DNA of 64,000 nt from PHBD01 sp964578535. Lineage in GTDB: Bacteria; Desulfobacterota; Syntrophia; Syntrophales; PHBD01. Below the pieces are notes generated by a model, which saw nothing but the letters and a program-made list of their open reading frames with translations, was not told the origin of the DNA and ran no database searches. How positions within the stretch are numbered: the first letter of the stretch is position 1; each line of letters begins with the position of its first letter. Location: assembly GCA_964578535.1 (NCBI GenBank), contig CAZODI010000014.1, positions 1 to 64,000 on the forward strand, written 5' to 3'. Positions 48,812 through 58,948 of the stretch are shown here, in pieces. Made by a program: the position numbers and the translations under genes.

Positions 48812-50137
48812 ATGAAGATTGACGTTCGCAAAAGACAGATGCTCCTGCTGGCGGGCAATGCGCTGATCGTCGTGATCTCCTTCTATCTGACGCCGCTTGT
48901 CCTGTCCGGTGCGATCCCGTCACCGGGGGACATATTCCACTCCCCGGATCTGTTCGCCATCCTGTCCTATCTGCTGGTCTTCTATCTGTTTGATCTTTGC
49001 GACCTCGATCTCCGCTTCAGCAGGACGCGGTTCCTGGTGCGCCTTGTCCTGGCGCAGGTAACGGTGGCGATCCTGATCGCAGCGGGATCTTTTGTGTTTC
49101 AGGAGCGGCCTTATGGAATGAGGGTACTGGCCGTCCAGGGAACGCTCGTGTTCGTTCTTGCCCTGGTGTGGTCGATGTTGTTCGAGCGCTTGATGACGAA
49201 TGTGACCAGGGCACTCCGGGTCGCAGTGCTGGGTTGCGAGGACACGGCGGAAAACCTGCGGCAGGCGCTGGGACGGAGGCCGGACTATGCGGTGGCCCTG
49301 ACCCTGAAGAAGGGTTGGGAAGACCGGGTCGGGAGCCTCATGAATGAAAAAGCCTTCGACGAGATTGTTGTGAATACGAAACGGGGGATCAGTTCCGACT
49401 CTTACCGGGCCCTCATCGAAGCGAAGATGCGCGGCGCGGCCGTATCGGATGTTCCCGGCTTTTACGAGCGTGTGCTGGAGAGGCTCCCCGTCAGCGGGAT
49501 GAGCGACGTCTGGCTGGCCCATGTTCCCCTGTCGGGAGTCCGGAAGACGGTTTACAACCGGAGGCTGAAGAGAATTCTGGGAGTGTTGATTTCCCTGGCT
49601 GCGCTGGCATTCCTGTCGCCGGTGATGCTGCTCATTGCCGTGGTCATCCGGATGGAGTCTCCCGGACCCGTCTTGTACCGCCAGCGCAGGATCGGCCTGA
49701 ACCGGGTGCCATTCGATCTGGTCAAGTTCCGGTCCATGAGGATGGGGACGGAATCCATGCGGGAGAATGCGGGACGGCAGGATGATCCGCGGATTACGCG
49801 CGTGGGGGGAGTCATCCGAAAATACCGGCTGGATGAACTGCCCCAGCTCTGGAACGTGCTGCGGGGAGACCTGTGCCTGGTGGGACCCCGGGCGCTGATG
49901 GAGGAGGAGGTCGAGGAATTCGAGCGGAGGATTTCCTATTTTTCCTTGCGGCACTTCATCCGGCCGGGAATTTCCGGGTGGGCCCAGATCAATTATCCCC
50001 ACGGAGCTACGGTTGAGGACGCCCGGGCCAAGCTGGAGTACGACCTGTACTACATGAAGAACGCCTCGATGTCGCTGGACCTGTACATCCTGCTCCGGAC
50101 GATGCGGACCGTGCTGCTGGCGAAGGGGGGGAAGTAA
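48812..50137 (+). CDS. Polyprenyl-phosphate sugar-1-phosphate transferase (exopolysaccharide initiation)
   Basis: A 441-residue WcaJ/PssY-type priming transferase. The N-terminal half has four membrane helices and a CoA-binding-like domain. The C-terminal bacterial sugar transferase domain is complete: YRQRRIGLNRVPFDLVKFRS, the DDPRITRVGGVIRKYRLDEL region, QLWNVLRGDLCLVGPR and RPGISGWAQINY. It moves hexose-1-phosphate to undecaprenyl phosphate, the first step of exopolysaccharide assembly. The ATG of the next gene follows the stop directly (TAATG), so this starts an operon that continues through the export genes. Confidence 0.9.
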   Translation: MKIDVRKRQMLLLAGNALIVVISFYLTPLVLSGAIPSPGDIFHSPDLFAILSYLLVFYLFDLCDLDLRFSRTRFLVRLVLAQVTVAILIAAGSFVFQERPYGMRVLAVQGTLVFVLALVWSMLFERLMTNVTRALRVAVLGCEDTAENLRQALGRRPDYAVALTLKKGWEDRVGSLMNEKAFDEIVVNTKRGISSDSYRALIEAKMRGAAVSDVPGFYERVLERLPVSGMSDVWLAHVPLSGVRKTVYNRRLKRILGVLISLAALAFLSPVMLLIAVVIRMESPGPVLYRQRRIGLNRVPFDLVKFRSMRMGTESMRENAGRQDDPRITRVGGVIRKYRLDELPQLWNVLRGDLCLVGPRALMEEEVEEFERRISYFSLRHFIRPGISGWAQINYPHGATVEDARAKLEYDLYYMKNASMSLDLYILLRTMRTVLLAKGGK

Positions 50138-52187
50138 TGGCGGGAGNNNNNNNNNNNNNNNNNNNNNNNNNNNNNNNNNNNNNNNNNNNNNNNNNNNNNN
50201 NNNNNNNNNNNNNNNNNNNNNNNNNNNNNNNNNNNNNNNNNNNNNNGAAGGAGCTTTCCGGGTCGGGGTGTCCCAGGTCCATCCGTACCGGTATTACTAC
50301 GGCGCGATAAGCCCTCTCAGGGGTTTTGAAATCGACGGGCGGATTACGGAGGTGATCGGAGTTTCGGGATTTGCCGACAGACCGGATTACGGAAACTACA
50401 AGGATAAGGCCCTGGACGTCAAATACCGGCTTCTGCCGGAGACGAAGTACCTTCCGGCCCTTGCCGTCGGTCTGATGGATCCCCATGGGACCAGGCTATA
50501 CAGTTCCCAGTATGTCGTTGCCAGCAAGCAGATCTACCCTTTCGATCTTACCTTCGGTTTTGCCAACGGGCGGTATGGGAGACAGGAACTGGCCGATGTC
50601 GGGTCCGGCGATTCCGTCAAGGCGGAAATCCTCACCGATCCCGGAGGGTGGTGGAGCGATGCAAACTACTTCTGGGGTGTCGAGTTTTCGCCGGTCGACG
50701 GGCTTTCTTTCATGGTTGAGTACGATCCGACTCCCTATCACGAACACCGGCGCGATCCCGCGAATTCCATCTATTTCCGTGAGCCCGTGCCTTCGAAATT
50801 CAACTATGGATTGCGCATCCGGCCCCGGGACTGGCTGGAGGCGGTTGTGAGCTGGCAGCGGGGAGATACGGTCGGGGTCAACCTGAATGTCTTGTTTGAC
50901 CTTGGACGCCCCCTGCTTCCCATCGCCGATCCGTCCTTGCGGGAAAGCCTGGAGATGCGGTCGAGCCCGTTGGCGGAACGGCTGGAGGAAGCCCTTTCCC
51001 GATCCGGTTTCAGCGATATCGGGGTCCTGGCGGCCGGGGAGGATCTCTGGGTGCAGGCGGCCAATGGACGATACTTCTATGACATGAAGGCCCTGGGGGT
51101 GGTGCTGCGGGTCGTGGATCAAACGGCGCCTCCGGAAGTGCAGGGAGTGCACATCCTTCTGACACGGCTGGGCATTCCAATGACATCGTTCTCGACGACC
51201 CGTGAGGACATCCGGCTGTATTTTTCGAAGCAGTTGAACCTTGACGAATTCATGCGGGTCTCCGATCTGCGGGCGGATGTGCGGGAACCGTTGAAGACGA
51301 AGACGAGGTACAGGAAAATCTTCGATTACGGGTTGAAACCCGACTTCAGGACCTACCTGAACGATCCCTCGGATTTCTTCCAGTACCGCTTCGGCCTGAG
51401 CGGGTGGGCCGGTCTCTCACTCTGGCCGGGGGGCTCTGTGGTGGTCGCGGCGGAAACCTTCCCCCTCAACAACATCTCTTCTCCCGTCACGCCCTCGTCC
51501 AATGCCGTCCGGACGGACTTGGTGGATTACATCGGAGAAAAAGTCAGCCTCAGCGGCCTGCTGGTCAATCAGATCTGGAAGGGCGGGAAGGAGACCTACG
51601 GCCGGCTCTCCGCCGGGCTCCTGGAGATCCAGTATGCCGGGATCGATGCGGAGATCGCCAGACCCCTCTTCGGAGGGCGGCTGCTTGTCGGGGCGGGCGG
51701 GAGCGCGGTCAGAAAACGGGATCCGAAGAATCCCTTCCGGTTCAAGGAAAACGATTACAAGGATTGCTACACGACGGGTTTTTTCAATGCCCGTCTGAAC
51801 CTGCCGGAGATGGACGCCTGGATCGACCTGAAGGCCGGGCGGTTTCTGGCGGGGGACAGCGGCATGCGGTTGACCGTTTCGAAGAGTTTTCACGGCGTGG
51901 TCCTTTCCACCTGGTACGGCGTTTCCGACACGTCCGTCTTCTCGGACGATTACAACCGGGGATACCACGACAAGGGGATTGCCGTTTCGATCCCGCTGCG
52001 CCTTTTCCTCGGACGAGATTCTCGGTCGTCCTACAGCTTTGCGCTTTCCCCCTGGACAAGGGATGTGGCGCAGGACATCGCGCATCCGGCAAGCCTCTTC
52101 GATTTCATCGGCCGCAGCGTGCAGGTGTTCATGGACGCGGATCGGCATAGGATGAACGGATGGGCGGGACCGGTGGCCGCGCCGTGA
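50138..52187 (+). CDS. yjbH: YjbH-family exopolysaccharide protein (interrupted by gap)
   Basis: The frame open from the gap (50247) to 52187 encodes about 646 residues of a YjbH/GfcD-type outer-membrane-associated protein. Beta-strand repeats and the C-terminal segment RLFLGRDSRSSYSFALSPWTR, ending in ALSP-type strands, are characteristic. The probable start is ATG at 50138, overlapping the sugar-transferase stop (TAATG); only three codons are visible before the Ns, so the N-terminal part including the signal peptide is missing. The two parts lie in different frames if the 100 Ns are counted, which is expected for an arbitrary gap length. Family members support outer-membrane polysaccharide secretion. 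Confidence 0.75.
50147..50246. other. 100-N scaffold gap, true missing sequence
   Basis: Unlike the gap at 20629-20728, the flanks here show no duplicated overlap. The gap removes the N-terminal part of the yjbH-type gene; its real length is unknown. Confidence 0.85.
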
Positions 52188-52229
52188 GGGATCCCGGCGA
52201 CGGAAGGTGAACGTGGAGGAGCAATCGAG

Positions 52230-53261
52230 ATGGGTAAGGAAGACGCAAGGAGAGAGGAGGCCGGGCAGCCGGCAGATGTTGCTCTTGGGGACGAGGCCCT
52301 GGTCCAGTTGATGGACTTCTGGCTCATCGTCAGGCGGCGGAGGCGTTTCATCGGCCGGTTTGTCCTGGCGGCCCTGATCCTGGTCACCCTTTCCACGCTG
52401 CTGATGAAGGACGTCTACCAGGCGACCGCGGTCATCTCCCCCATTGCCGGGAAGGATGCCGGCGGAACCTTGTCGACGCTGGCGCAGCAGTTCGGCGGCC
52501 TCGCCGGTGCGTCGCTTCTGGGCGTCCCAGCCAGCGCCAGCGACATCATGAATTTCCTGAACTCGAATATCCTGCGGGAAAAGGTCATCGAGAGAAACAA
52601 CCTGCTACCTGTGCTGTTTCCGGACGAATGGGACTGGAAACAGAACCGCTGGAAGAGAGGATGGCTCGACGGCATCAGCCTGAACCCCCTTGTGTATATC
52701 GACAGAGCCGTCCGAATGCTGCAGCCGGGACCGGCGTTGCGCGGGCCGCACAAAGACGACGGAATCCCCGATATCTGGGAAGGCCTTCGAAGGCTCGACG
52801 ACATGGTGACCGTGAAGAACAATCTCGACGAAAATTCCATCACCATTGCCGTCACCGGCCCGGATCCCGACACGGCCGCACGAATCGTGGAGTGTTTCCT
52901 GACCGCCCTGAACGACCACATGAGCAGTGAGGCGCGGCGGGTCGTCCTGGTGAACCGCAAGTATCTCGAGGAGCAGCTCGACAAAACGGCCGATCCGTTC
53001 ATCCGGCAGAACATCTACAACATGATCGCCCAGCAGATCGAGCGATCCATGACGGTCGAGGCGAAAGAGAACTTCGCCTTCAAGGTCATCGACCCGCCCA
53101 GGGCACCCGATCGGAAGTTCAAGCCGAAAAGGATGCAGATCGTGCTGGTAAGCCTGATTCTATCCCTGTTCATGGCCGTTGCCGTCGTGTTCGTCCTGGA
53201 AAATCTGGAAGGATGGAAAAAAATGCTGAAGGAGCGAGAAAATGAAAAGCCGTTTCCTTGA
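52230..53261 (+). CDS. Wzz-type polysaccharide chain-length/co-polymerase protein
   Basis: A 343-residue inner-membrane protein with the PCP topology: N-terminal helix (about 45-62), a large periplasmic domain with coiled-coil propensity, and a C-terminal helix (about 305-325) preceded by the Pro-rich motif DPPRAPDRKFKPKR. It should set chain length and link polymerase to the export complex. There is no C-terminal BY-kinase (Wzc) domain. GGAGGAGC precedes the ATG at 52230. The end overlaps the SLBB gene by 20 bp. Confidence 0.88.
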   Translation: MGKEDARREEAGQPADVALGDEALVQLMDFWLIVRRRRRFIGRFVLAALILVTLSTLLMKDVYQATAVISPIAGKDAGGTLSTLAQQFGGLAGASLLGVPASASDIMNFLNSNILREKVIERNNLLPVLFPDEWDWKQNRWKRGWLDGISLNPLVYIDRAVRMLQPGPALRGPHKDDGIPDIWEGLRRLDDMVTVKNNLDENSITIAVTGPDPDTAARIVECFLTALNDHMSSEARRVVLVNRKYLEEQLDKTADPFIRQNIYNMIAQQIERSMTVEAKENFAFKVIDPPRAPDRKFKPKRMQIVLVSLILSLFMAVAVVFVLENLEGWKKMLKERENEKPFP

Positions 53262-56200
53262 ATCCCTTGTTCTGGCCGGCATGCTCTTCCTGCCGGCGGG
53301 CGGATCCGCCCTGGCGCAGGATCTTCCGCTCGATGCCGTCTTCCGGCAGAAGAATCCTGCGGCAGCGCAGGGCCTGTCCCTGGAAAGCCGCATTCCGGCC
53401 GAGGGCGTTGCGTCGGGGGGCCTGAACGGTTCCGCCGACGGCTTTCGGAACGGTTCCCTGAACACGGGACCGTCCCAGGACCTGTCGCTGGAGGCCGTCT
53501 GCCGTCAGAAGAACCTCACGCCGCAGCAATGCCAGGCGTTGAAGAATCAGCTTTCCGGGTTTGGAAACGGGATGAAGTCCGAAGCTGACGGAAATGGCAA
53601 GAGGTCAACGCTGCAGCGAAGCCCGGACAGGACCGAATCTTCTTCGCTACCGGAGAGAAAAAGCCTTTTCGAGCGGTCGCGGCCGATGGGGCGGTTCCAG
53701 GACGTGTCGGTGGACCTGAAGCCCTTCGGGTATGACTTTTTCCGCGAGGCCGCCGTCAACGTGACGGCGGAACGCAGGGACATTCCTGTTCCGATGAATT
53801 ACATGATCGGTCCCGGAGACGAGGTGAAGATTCTCCTGTGGGGCCGCGTGAACGGCCAGCACGACCTGGTGGTCGACCGGGACGGCAAAATCGTACTGCC
53901 CCAGATCGGTCCGATTTTCGTGGCCGGCATGACCTTCGAGGAGATGTCCAAGAAGATCATCTCCCAGGCTCACCAGATCGTCGGAGCCAGTGTCGACATC
54001 TCCATGGGTTCGCTGAAGACGATCCCCGTGTTCGTCCTGGGCGACGTGCGCAGGCCCGGCGCTTATACGGTCGGTTCCCTGGCGACGGTTACCGATGCCC
54101 TGCTGGTGGCGGGCGGTCCGACGGACATCGGATCGATGCGGAGGATCCAGGTTCGCCGGAAGGGCAGAATCGCAGGATCGTTCGACCTTTACGACCTTTT
54201 TCTGAAGGGAGACCGGTCCGGCGACATGACCCTTCATCGGGACGACGTGGTGTTCGTGCCCGTTGTGGGGCCGATCGTCGGTGTGGCCGGCAATGTGCGA
54301 CGTCCGGCGATTTACGAGCTGAAAGGTGCGGCGGATCTGGAACAGGTCTTTGCCCTGGCGGGGGGGATCATTCCGTCCGCCTATCTGCAGCAGATCCAGG
54401 TTTCGAGGGTGCAGAACAACGAGCGGCAGGTCATCATCGACCTGAACAACCGGGAACTCGGGAAATCCCCGGGCTTCCACATGCAGGATGCGGATCTGGT
54501 CAGGATCTTCTCCGTTGTCGACATCGACCGGAACGCCGTCCACCTGGCGGGGAACGTGCGCCGGCCCGGCAAGTTTGAATACAAGCCCGGGATGCGGGTG
54601 CGGGACCTCATCGGGGGCATGGACAACCTGCTGGATGAAACGAGCCTTGATTACGCACTGATCAAGAGGGTCAAGCTGCCCGAGCGGAGCACCATGCTGG
54701 TGCCTTTCAGCCTGCACCGCCTGTTCATGGAGAAGGACGCGGCCGCCGACATTGAGCTGAAACCTGAGGATCGGGTTTTCGTATTTTCCCGCTGGATGTT
54801 CCAGGACCGGCCGTTTGCCACGATCGAGGGAGAAGTCCGGGGAGACTGCCTGGAAATGACCGAGCTTTCCGCCGATGGCCTGGAACGTTCCCCCCAGGCA
54901 AAGCCGGAGCCTGCAGAGAGGAGGAAGAGCCGGTCGGTCCAGGCTGCGGGGATGCGGAAAATGGGCGAGGATCTGGAACACGACAATCAGAGGCTCCTGG
55001 CGGAGCGCGTGCTCCTGATCTCCGGGCGCCTGAACAGGGAGAGCCGGTATGATCCGAAGGAGGATCTTGGGGAAGTGGCGGCGGAGATGAGAAAATTGAA
55101 TCTATCCGGATACATGGAAAGGATGGGAGCACTGGAGAAAGGGTTCTCCGCTGCCTGCCGGTTCCTGGTCACGGACAACCTGTGCGTCCGGGAGGCCATC
55201 CTCGGTGCGGGCGGACTGACGCCCGACGCAGACCTGGAGACGGGGGAGATCGTCCGCTTCAGGAATGACCGGGAGTACGAGACCCTCTATTTTCACGTCG
55301 GAAAGGCCATGGCCGGGGACCTGAGGGAGAATCATGCCGTTTTTCCGAAGGACCGCATCGTCGTTCATTCCATCTGGGAAAAGATGCCGCGTCAATACGT
55401 CTATGTGGAAGGGGAGGTCAGCCGGCCCGGAATTCATGTTTATACGAAAGGCATGAAAGTCAGCGATCTGGTCTTCAAGGGAGGCGGCCTGCTGGAGTCA
55501 GCCTACCGGGAAGAAGCCGAGCTTTCGTCGCAAACGGTGGAAGATGGAAAGATCGGGGTTCTGCTGCACAAAAAAATCCGCTTGCGGGACATTCTTGAAG
55601 GAAAGCCGGGAGCCGACGTGGAACTGAATCCCTTCGACCGGCTTCTGGTCAGGAGAATCAGCAACTGGCGCACGGAACAGTTTGCCTCCGTCTCGGGGGA
55701 GATTCTCTTCGAGGGGAGGTATGCCATTCGGAAAGGCGAGCGCCTGTCGTCGCTGATCGAGCGGGCCGGAGGATACACGGACAAAGCCTACCTGCGGGGT
55801 GCCGTCTTCGGGAGGGAGAGTGTGCGGTCGCTGCAGCAGAGCAGCCTGGAGGACATCGCCGGGAGAATGGAAAAAGAGATTCTCTCCGACGGTGCAACCA
55901 GCATATCCTCTTCCCTTACCTCCGAGGACGCGGCCGCCAGAAAGATCGAGTTGGAACAGAAAAGGAAACTGGTCGATGCACTCCGCCGGCTGAAAGCAAC
56001 CGGTCGCATGACAGTCCACCTCGGACACCTGCGAATCCTCAAGGGTGGTCCGTATGACATCGAACTGGAGAACGGCGACAGCCTGTACATTCCCCCGCGG
56101 CCGAGCGTGGTGAACGTAGCGGGCGCCGTGATGAGTCCGACGAGCCATCTCTTCATGAAACGCCTGGATTACGGCGATTATATCCGGCTCTCCGGAGGGT

Positions 56201-56472
56201 ACAGCCGGCACGCCGACGAGGACAGCGTCTTCATTCTCAAGGTCGACGGAAGCGCTGTCAAGGCGGGCGATCGATACCTGAGGTGGAGCGACGGCCGCGA
56301 GCGTTGGGAGATGGCGCCGTTTGCGCATCGTGACGATGCCATGGAACCGGGAGACGTGGTGGTTGTTCCGGAAAAGCTGGAACGAATCGCCTGGCTCAGG
56401 GAGATCCGCGACATCGCCCAGATCCTTATGAACATCGCGGCCACGACGGGGATCATCATCAAGGTGTTTTGA
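53242..56472 (+). CDS. Large multi-SLBB polysaccharide export protein
   Basis: A 1076-residue exported protein with an N-terminal signal, about 150 residues of low-complexity linker, a Poly_export domain (about 175-260; PMNYMIGPGDEVKILLWGRV) and about six SLBB-like domains (e.g. GNVRRPGKFEYKPGMRVRDL, GEVSRPGIHVYTKGMKVSDL, GEILFEGRYAIRKGERLSSL). Wza-type exporters are about 380 residues with two SLBB domains, so this is a much enlarged form probably reaching from the outer-membrane channel to the inner membrane. There is no lipobox. It ends in a short hydrophobic segment (IAQILMNIAATTGIIIKVF). ATG is inside the wzz end; GGAG precedes it. Confidence 0.9.
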   Translation: MKSRFLESLVLAGMLFLPAGGSALAQDLPLDAVFRQKNPAAAQGLSLESRIPAEGVASGGLNGSADGFRNGSLNTGPSQDLSLEAVCRQKNLTPQQCQALKNQLSGFGNGMKSEADGNGKRSTLQRSPDRTESSSLPERKSLFERSRPMGRFQDVSVDLKPFGYDFFREAAVNVTAERRDIPVPMNYMIGPGDEVKILLWGRVNGQHDLVVDRDGKIVLPQIGPIFVAGMTFEEMSKKIISQAHQIVGASVDISMGSLKTIPVFVLGDVRRPGAYTVGSLATVTDALLVAGGPTDIGSMRRIQVRRKGRIAGSFDLYDLFLKGDRSGDMTLHRDDVVFVPVVGPIVGVAGNVRRPAIYELKGAADLEQVFALAGGIIPSAYLQQIQVSRVQNNERQVIIDLNNRELGKSPGFHMQDADLVRIFSVVDIDRNAVHLAGNVRRPGKFEYKPGMRVRDLIGGMDNLLDETSLDYALIKRVKLPERSTMLVPFSLHRLFMEKDAAADIELKPEDRVFVFSRWMFQDRPFATIEGEVRGDCLEMTELSADGLERSPQAKPEPAERRKSRSVQAAGMRKMGEDLEHDNQRLLAERVLLISGRLNRESRYDPKEDLGEVAAEMRKLNLSGYMERMGALEKGFSAACRFLVTDNLCVREAILGAGGLTPDADLETGEIVRFRNDREYETLYFHVGKAMAGDLRENHAVFPKDRIVVHSIWEKMPRQYVYVEGEVSRPGIHVYTKGMKVSDLVFKGGGLLESAYREEAELSSQTVEDGKIGVLLHKKIRLRDILEGKPGADVELNPFDRLLVRRISNWRTEQFASVSGEILFEGRYAIRKGERLSSLIERAGGYTDKAYLRGAVFGRESVRSLQQSSLEDIAGRMEKEILSDGATSISSSLTSEDAAARKIELEQKRKLVDALRRLKATGRMTVHLGHLRILKGGPYDIELENGDSLYIPPRPSVVNVAGAVMSPTSHLFMKRLDYGDYIRLSGGYSRHADEDSVFILKVDGSAVKAGDRYLRWSDGRERWEMAPFAHRDDAMEPGDVVVVPEKLERIAWLREIRDIAQILMNIAATTGIIIKVF

Positions 56473-56531
56473 CGGGAAGAAGCAGAACGGATGAGAAGGT
56501 GTCCACGTGACAGGACGCCGGGGAGGAACGC

Positions 56532-57311
56532 ATGAAGCGGGTCTGGATTCGTTGTCTGGTCGTTGTCGTTTTCCTGACGCAGTTCGTCGCTCCCGTGTCC
56601 GCTTTCGATGCAGCACGGGCAGGGCGGTTCGTTTTTGTCAGCGGAGATGTCGAATTGGTACGGGCGGGAATAAAGATCAAACCGGACCTGCAGACCGGTT
56701 TGCAGGAGGGGGACATCATCCGAACGGGGAAGGATGCCCTGGTCAGGGTGATGCTGAAGGATGAATCGGTGATTACCATCGACCGGAACAGCCGCGTCGT
56801 TATAAAGAAATTCCTTCTCCGGGGGGGAATCCGGTCGGCAAAGATCTATGTCGAATCCGGTAAAATTGCAGCCGATGTGGAGCGCTTCATCGAGGGCGGG
56901 AGCACCTTCGACCTGGAGAGCCCGAACGCCGTTGTCGGGTTGACCGGGACGGTGATCGAATTTGCGGTTGTGACCGGTGCCGGAGGAGTACCGACGACCA
57001 CCGTGACCTGTCTGTCCGGTTCCGCAGTTGTCACCACGGCGGCGGGGTCCGTAACGCTGGCGGCCGGGCAGACGGCCGTTGCTGTCGCATCGGCCGCTCC
57101 GGCGATGACGACGGCGATAACGGCGGCTGCGGCAGCGGGAGCGGCCGGAGGGACGGCAACGACCATGACCATGAGTACAGGGACCATCATGGCCGGGGCG
57201 GCGATTGTCGCGGCAGTGGCTGCTGCGGTGCTTGCGGCAGCGGGCAGCGGTGGGGGCGGCGGCAGCACTCACGTTTCCGTCCCGGCGCATACGACAACGT
57301 CCCACCATTAA
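56532..57311 (+). CDS. FecR domain-containing exported protein
   Basis: A 259-residue protein with a Sec signal (about 8-24), a FecR domain (about 32-130) with the typical LQEGDIIRTGKDALVRVMLKDE and a second beta-segment (AVVGLTGTVIEFAVVTGAGG). The C-terminal half is Ala/Thr/Gly-rich (about 170-245), contains a hydrophobic Ala stretch that could insert in a membrane, and ends in a His/Thr tail. FecR domains sense or bind ligands in the periplasm. It lies 59 bp after the export gene and is probably part of the same transcription unit. Confidence 0.8.
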   Translation: MKRVWIRCLVVVVFLTQFVAPVSAFDAARAGRFVFVSGDVELVRAGIKIKPDLQTGLQEGDIIRTGKDALVRVMLKDESVITIDRNSRVVIKKFLLRGGIRSAKIYVESGKIAADVERFIEGGSTFDLESPNAVVGLTGTVIEFAVVTGAGGVPTTTVTCLSGSAVVTTAAGSVTLAAGQTAVAVASAAPAMTTAITAAAAAGAAGGTATTMTMSTGTIMAGAAIVAAVAAAVLAAAGSGGGGGSTHVSVPAHTTTSHH

Positions 57312-57392
57312 GCTATGTCCGTGGGTCCGCTTTCGAGGAAGCGGATTCTGAATACAGCAGGCCCTCTTTTCGTTTGTTCTGTGGAAGCCGAT

Positions 57393-57968
57393 ATGCAGAT
57401 GACCAAACATTTCCGGAGAATACGCGAGTGGCGATGCCTGTTGCACAAACGGGGAAGAAACAGTCGGCTGATCTCCCTATTGTTGGTCTGTTTCGCGATA
57501 ATCCCGGTTTCCTGCCGAACTATGCAGGAGGCGCAACTCTCTATGGATGATCAGGGGGCGATTCTCTCGGCCGCTGAGAATGCCTTTATCTTTATGAAAG
57601 AAAAGAGGTACGGAGACGTCTGGGAAAGCATCAGTGCATCATCAAAGGATGCCATCGTCGGAGATGTGCTTGATGCCTGCAAGGCCTTTCACACCACGTG
57701 CGACGGCGAGAAACTTCGGAACGATTTTGCAATCGGGGGGCCTGATGCAACGGCCTACTGGCATCATTATCTGGAAGCGTTCGCCCCGGACTCCATCCTG
57801 ACAGAGAGCGTATGGAAGATGGGCAGGGCAGGCGCCGAAGAGACGGAAATCGTCGTCAGGCACAAAGACTCGGACAGGGAGGCTGTCCTCAGGGTTGTGA
57901 AAGAGGACGGCGTCTGGAAACTGGGGCTGGAAGAGAGCTTTGGCGTCAGGAAACGTATATTTTGGTAG
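57393..57968 (+). CDS. Putative lipoprotein, unknown function
   Basis: A protein of about 191 residues with a hydrophobic segment followed by a lipobox-like Cys (FAIIPVSC), after a long basic n-region. The mature part has an SnoaL/DUF-like alpha+beta pattern (AENAFIFMKEKRYGDVWESIS; AVLRVVKEDGVWKLGLEESFG), common in small periplasmic proteins of the NTF2-like type; this fold is a guess from pattern. The start is uncertain: ATG at 57393, 57399 or 57315 (just after the fecR stop). It is in line with the exopolysaccharide genes. Confidence 0.6.
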   Translation: MQMTKHFRRIREWRCLLHKRGRNSRLISLLLVCFAIIPVSCRTMQEAQLSMDDQGAILSAAENAFIFMKEKRYGDVWESISASSKDAIVGDVLDACKAFHTTCDGEKLRNDFAIGGPDATAYWHHYLEAFAPDSILTESVWKMGRAGAEETEIVVRHKDSDREAVLRVVKEDGVWKLGLEESFGVRKRIFW

Positions 57969-58071
57969 AAGCGGTGGAAGATGGGACGGCTTTGCGATTT
58001 CCGGGAACGCGCCGTGATGGAAAAGGACCGGCAGATATGCTATGGCTGGGAGCACCGCAAAGGAGGTCGCT

Positions 58072-58869
58072 ATGATCAGAAAGATTCTTGCCACCTTGTC
58101 GTTCCTGCTTGTCGTTCCCGCGTTTATCGCCGTGGACGGAGTTCTCGCAGCCCCGGCGAAGTGGGGTACCATCATGTACGTTCATGAGAAGACGAACATC
58201 CGGGCCAAGCGAACGATCAATTCGGGTCTCAAAGGGCAACTTCAGGCCGGTCAAGCTGTGCGGACGGACTTCCTGGAGGACGACTGGTACGCCGTATTCA
58301 AACCGACCGAGACAAGGCGCTCCGAGCGGTACGCCCTGGGCTACGTGTACGCCCCGCGACTTTTCCCGGGTAAGGAGGGAGAGGCGGTTTCATCATCGGG
58401 CACAAAGCCGAAAACCGGCGGCGATGCGGTGAATGTCGAGGTGAAGTCCATCCGGTTCAAGGTCACGGCGGACGGAAAGGAATCGGTCCTGGTGGAGTTC
58501 AACCGTTTCTACATGCCGGCCATTTATTATGTCGAGGGGAAGGAGCCGAAGATCATTCTGGACATCACCAACACGACATCCATCCGGAAGGAATGGCTGG
58601 AAATGAAAGTGCAGGGCCAGATGATCCGGCGTGTCCGGGCGACATCCATTCCTGCCGGAAGCATCCTGCGGCTTGCCCTGGATATGGATCCCGCGAAAAA
58701 CTACAATGCCAACCCCATTTTGTACCGGAGTGACAACACCTACGCGGTTGAGGTGAGCGAAGTCGCCGCCACTCCGCCGTCCGGAGCGGCTCCGGCGGCC
58801 GGTGCAACAGCCACGCAGGCTTCCGGGGAAGCCACGCCGGCGCCGGCGGCTTCAACCGGCGGGAAATAG
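58072..58869 (+). CDS. Exported SH3-like / AMIN-like domain protein
   Basis: A 265-residue secreted protein. After a signal peptide (about 5-24) comes an SH3b-like domain (about 28-95; TNIRAKRTINSGLKGQLQAG, a typical bacterial SH3 pattern), then a beta-rich domain (about 115-225; VEFNRFYMPAIYYVEGKE, PKIILDITNTTS) resembling AMIN modules that bind cell-wall or polysaccharide. The tail is Ala/Pro-rich. It is probably periplasmic. The ATG at 58072 has an ideal AAAGGAGG upstream; the longer frame to 58042 is rejected. A bidirectional terminator follows. Confidence 0.72.
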   Translation: MIRKILATLSFLLVVPAFIAVDGVLAAPAKWGTIMYVHEKTNIRAKRTINSGLKGQLQAGQAVRTDFLEDDWYAVFKPTETRRSERYALGYVYAPRLFPGKEGEAVSSSGTKPKTGGDAVNVEVKSIRFKVTADGKESVLVEFNRFYMPAIYYVEGKEPKIILDITNTTSIRKEWLEMKVQGQMIRRVRATSIPAGSILRLALDMDPAKNYNANPILYRSDNTYAVEVSEVAATPPSGAAPAAGATATQASGEATPAPAASTGGK

Positions 58870-58897
58870 CAGCACAGAGAGAATCGGTGACCGGACG

Positions 58898-58930
58898 AAA
58901 AAGGCAGGCCCGCGGGCCTGCCTTTATTTT
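58898..58930. terminator. Bidirectional terminator between convergent genes
   Basis: AAAGGCAGGCCC (58900-58911) pairs with GGGCCTGCCTTT (58914-58925), a perfect 12-bp stem flanked by A-runs on one side and T-rich sequence on the other, lying between the exopolysaccharide-side gene (+) and recJ (-). Confidence 0.85.
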
Positions 58931-58948
58931 GTGGTGCGGGAGTGGATG

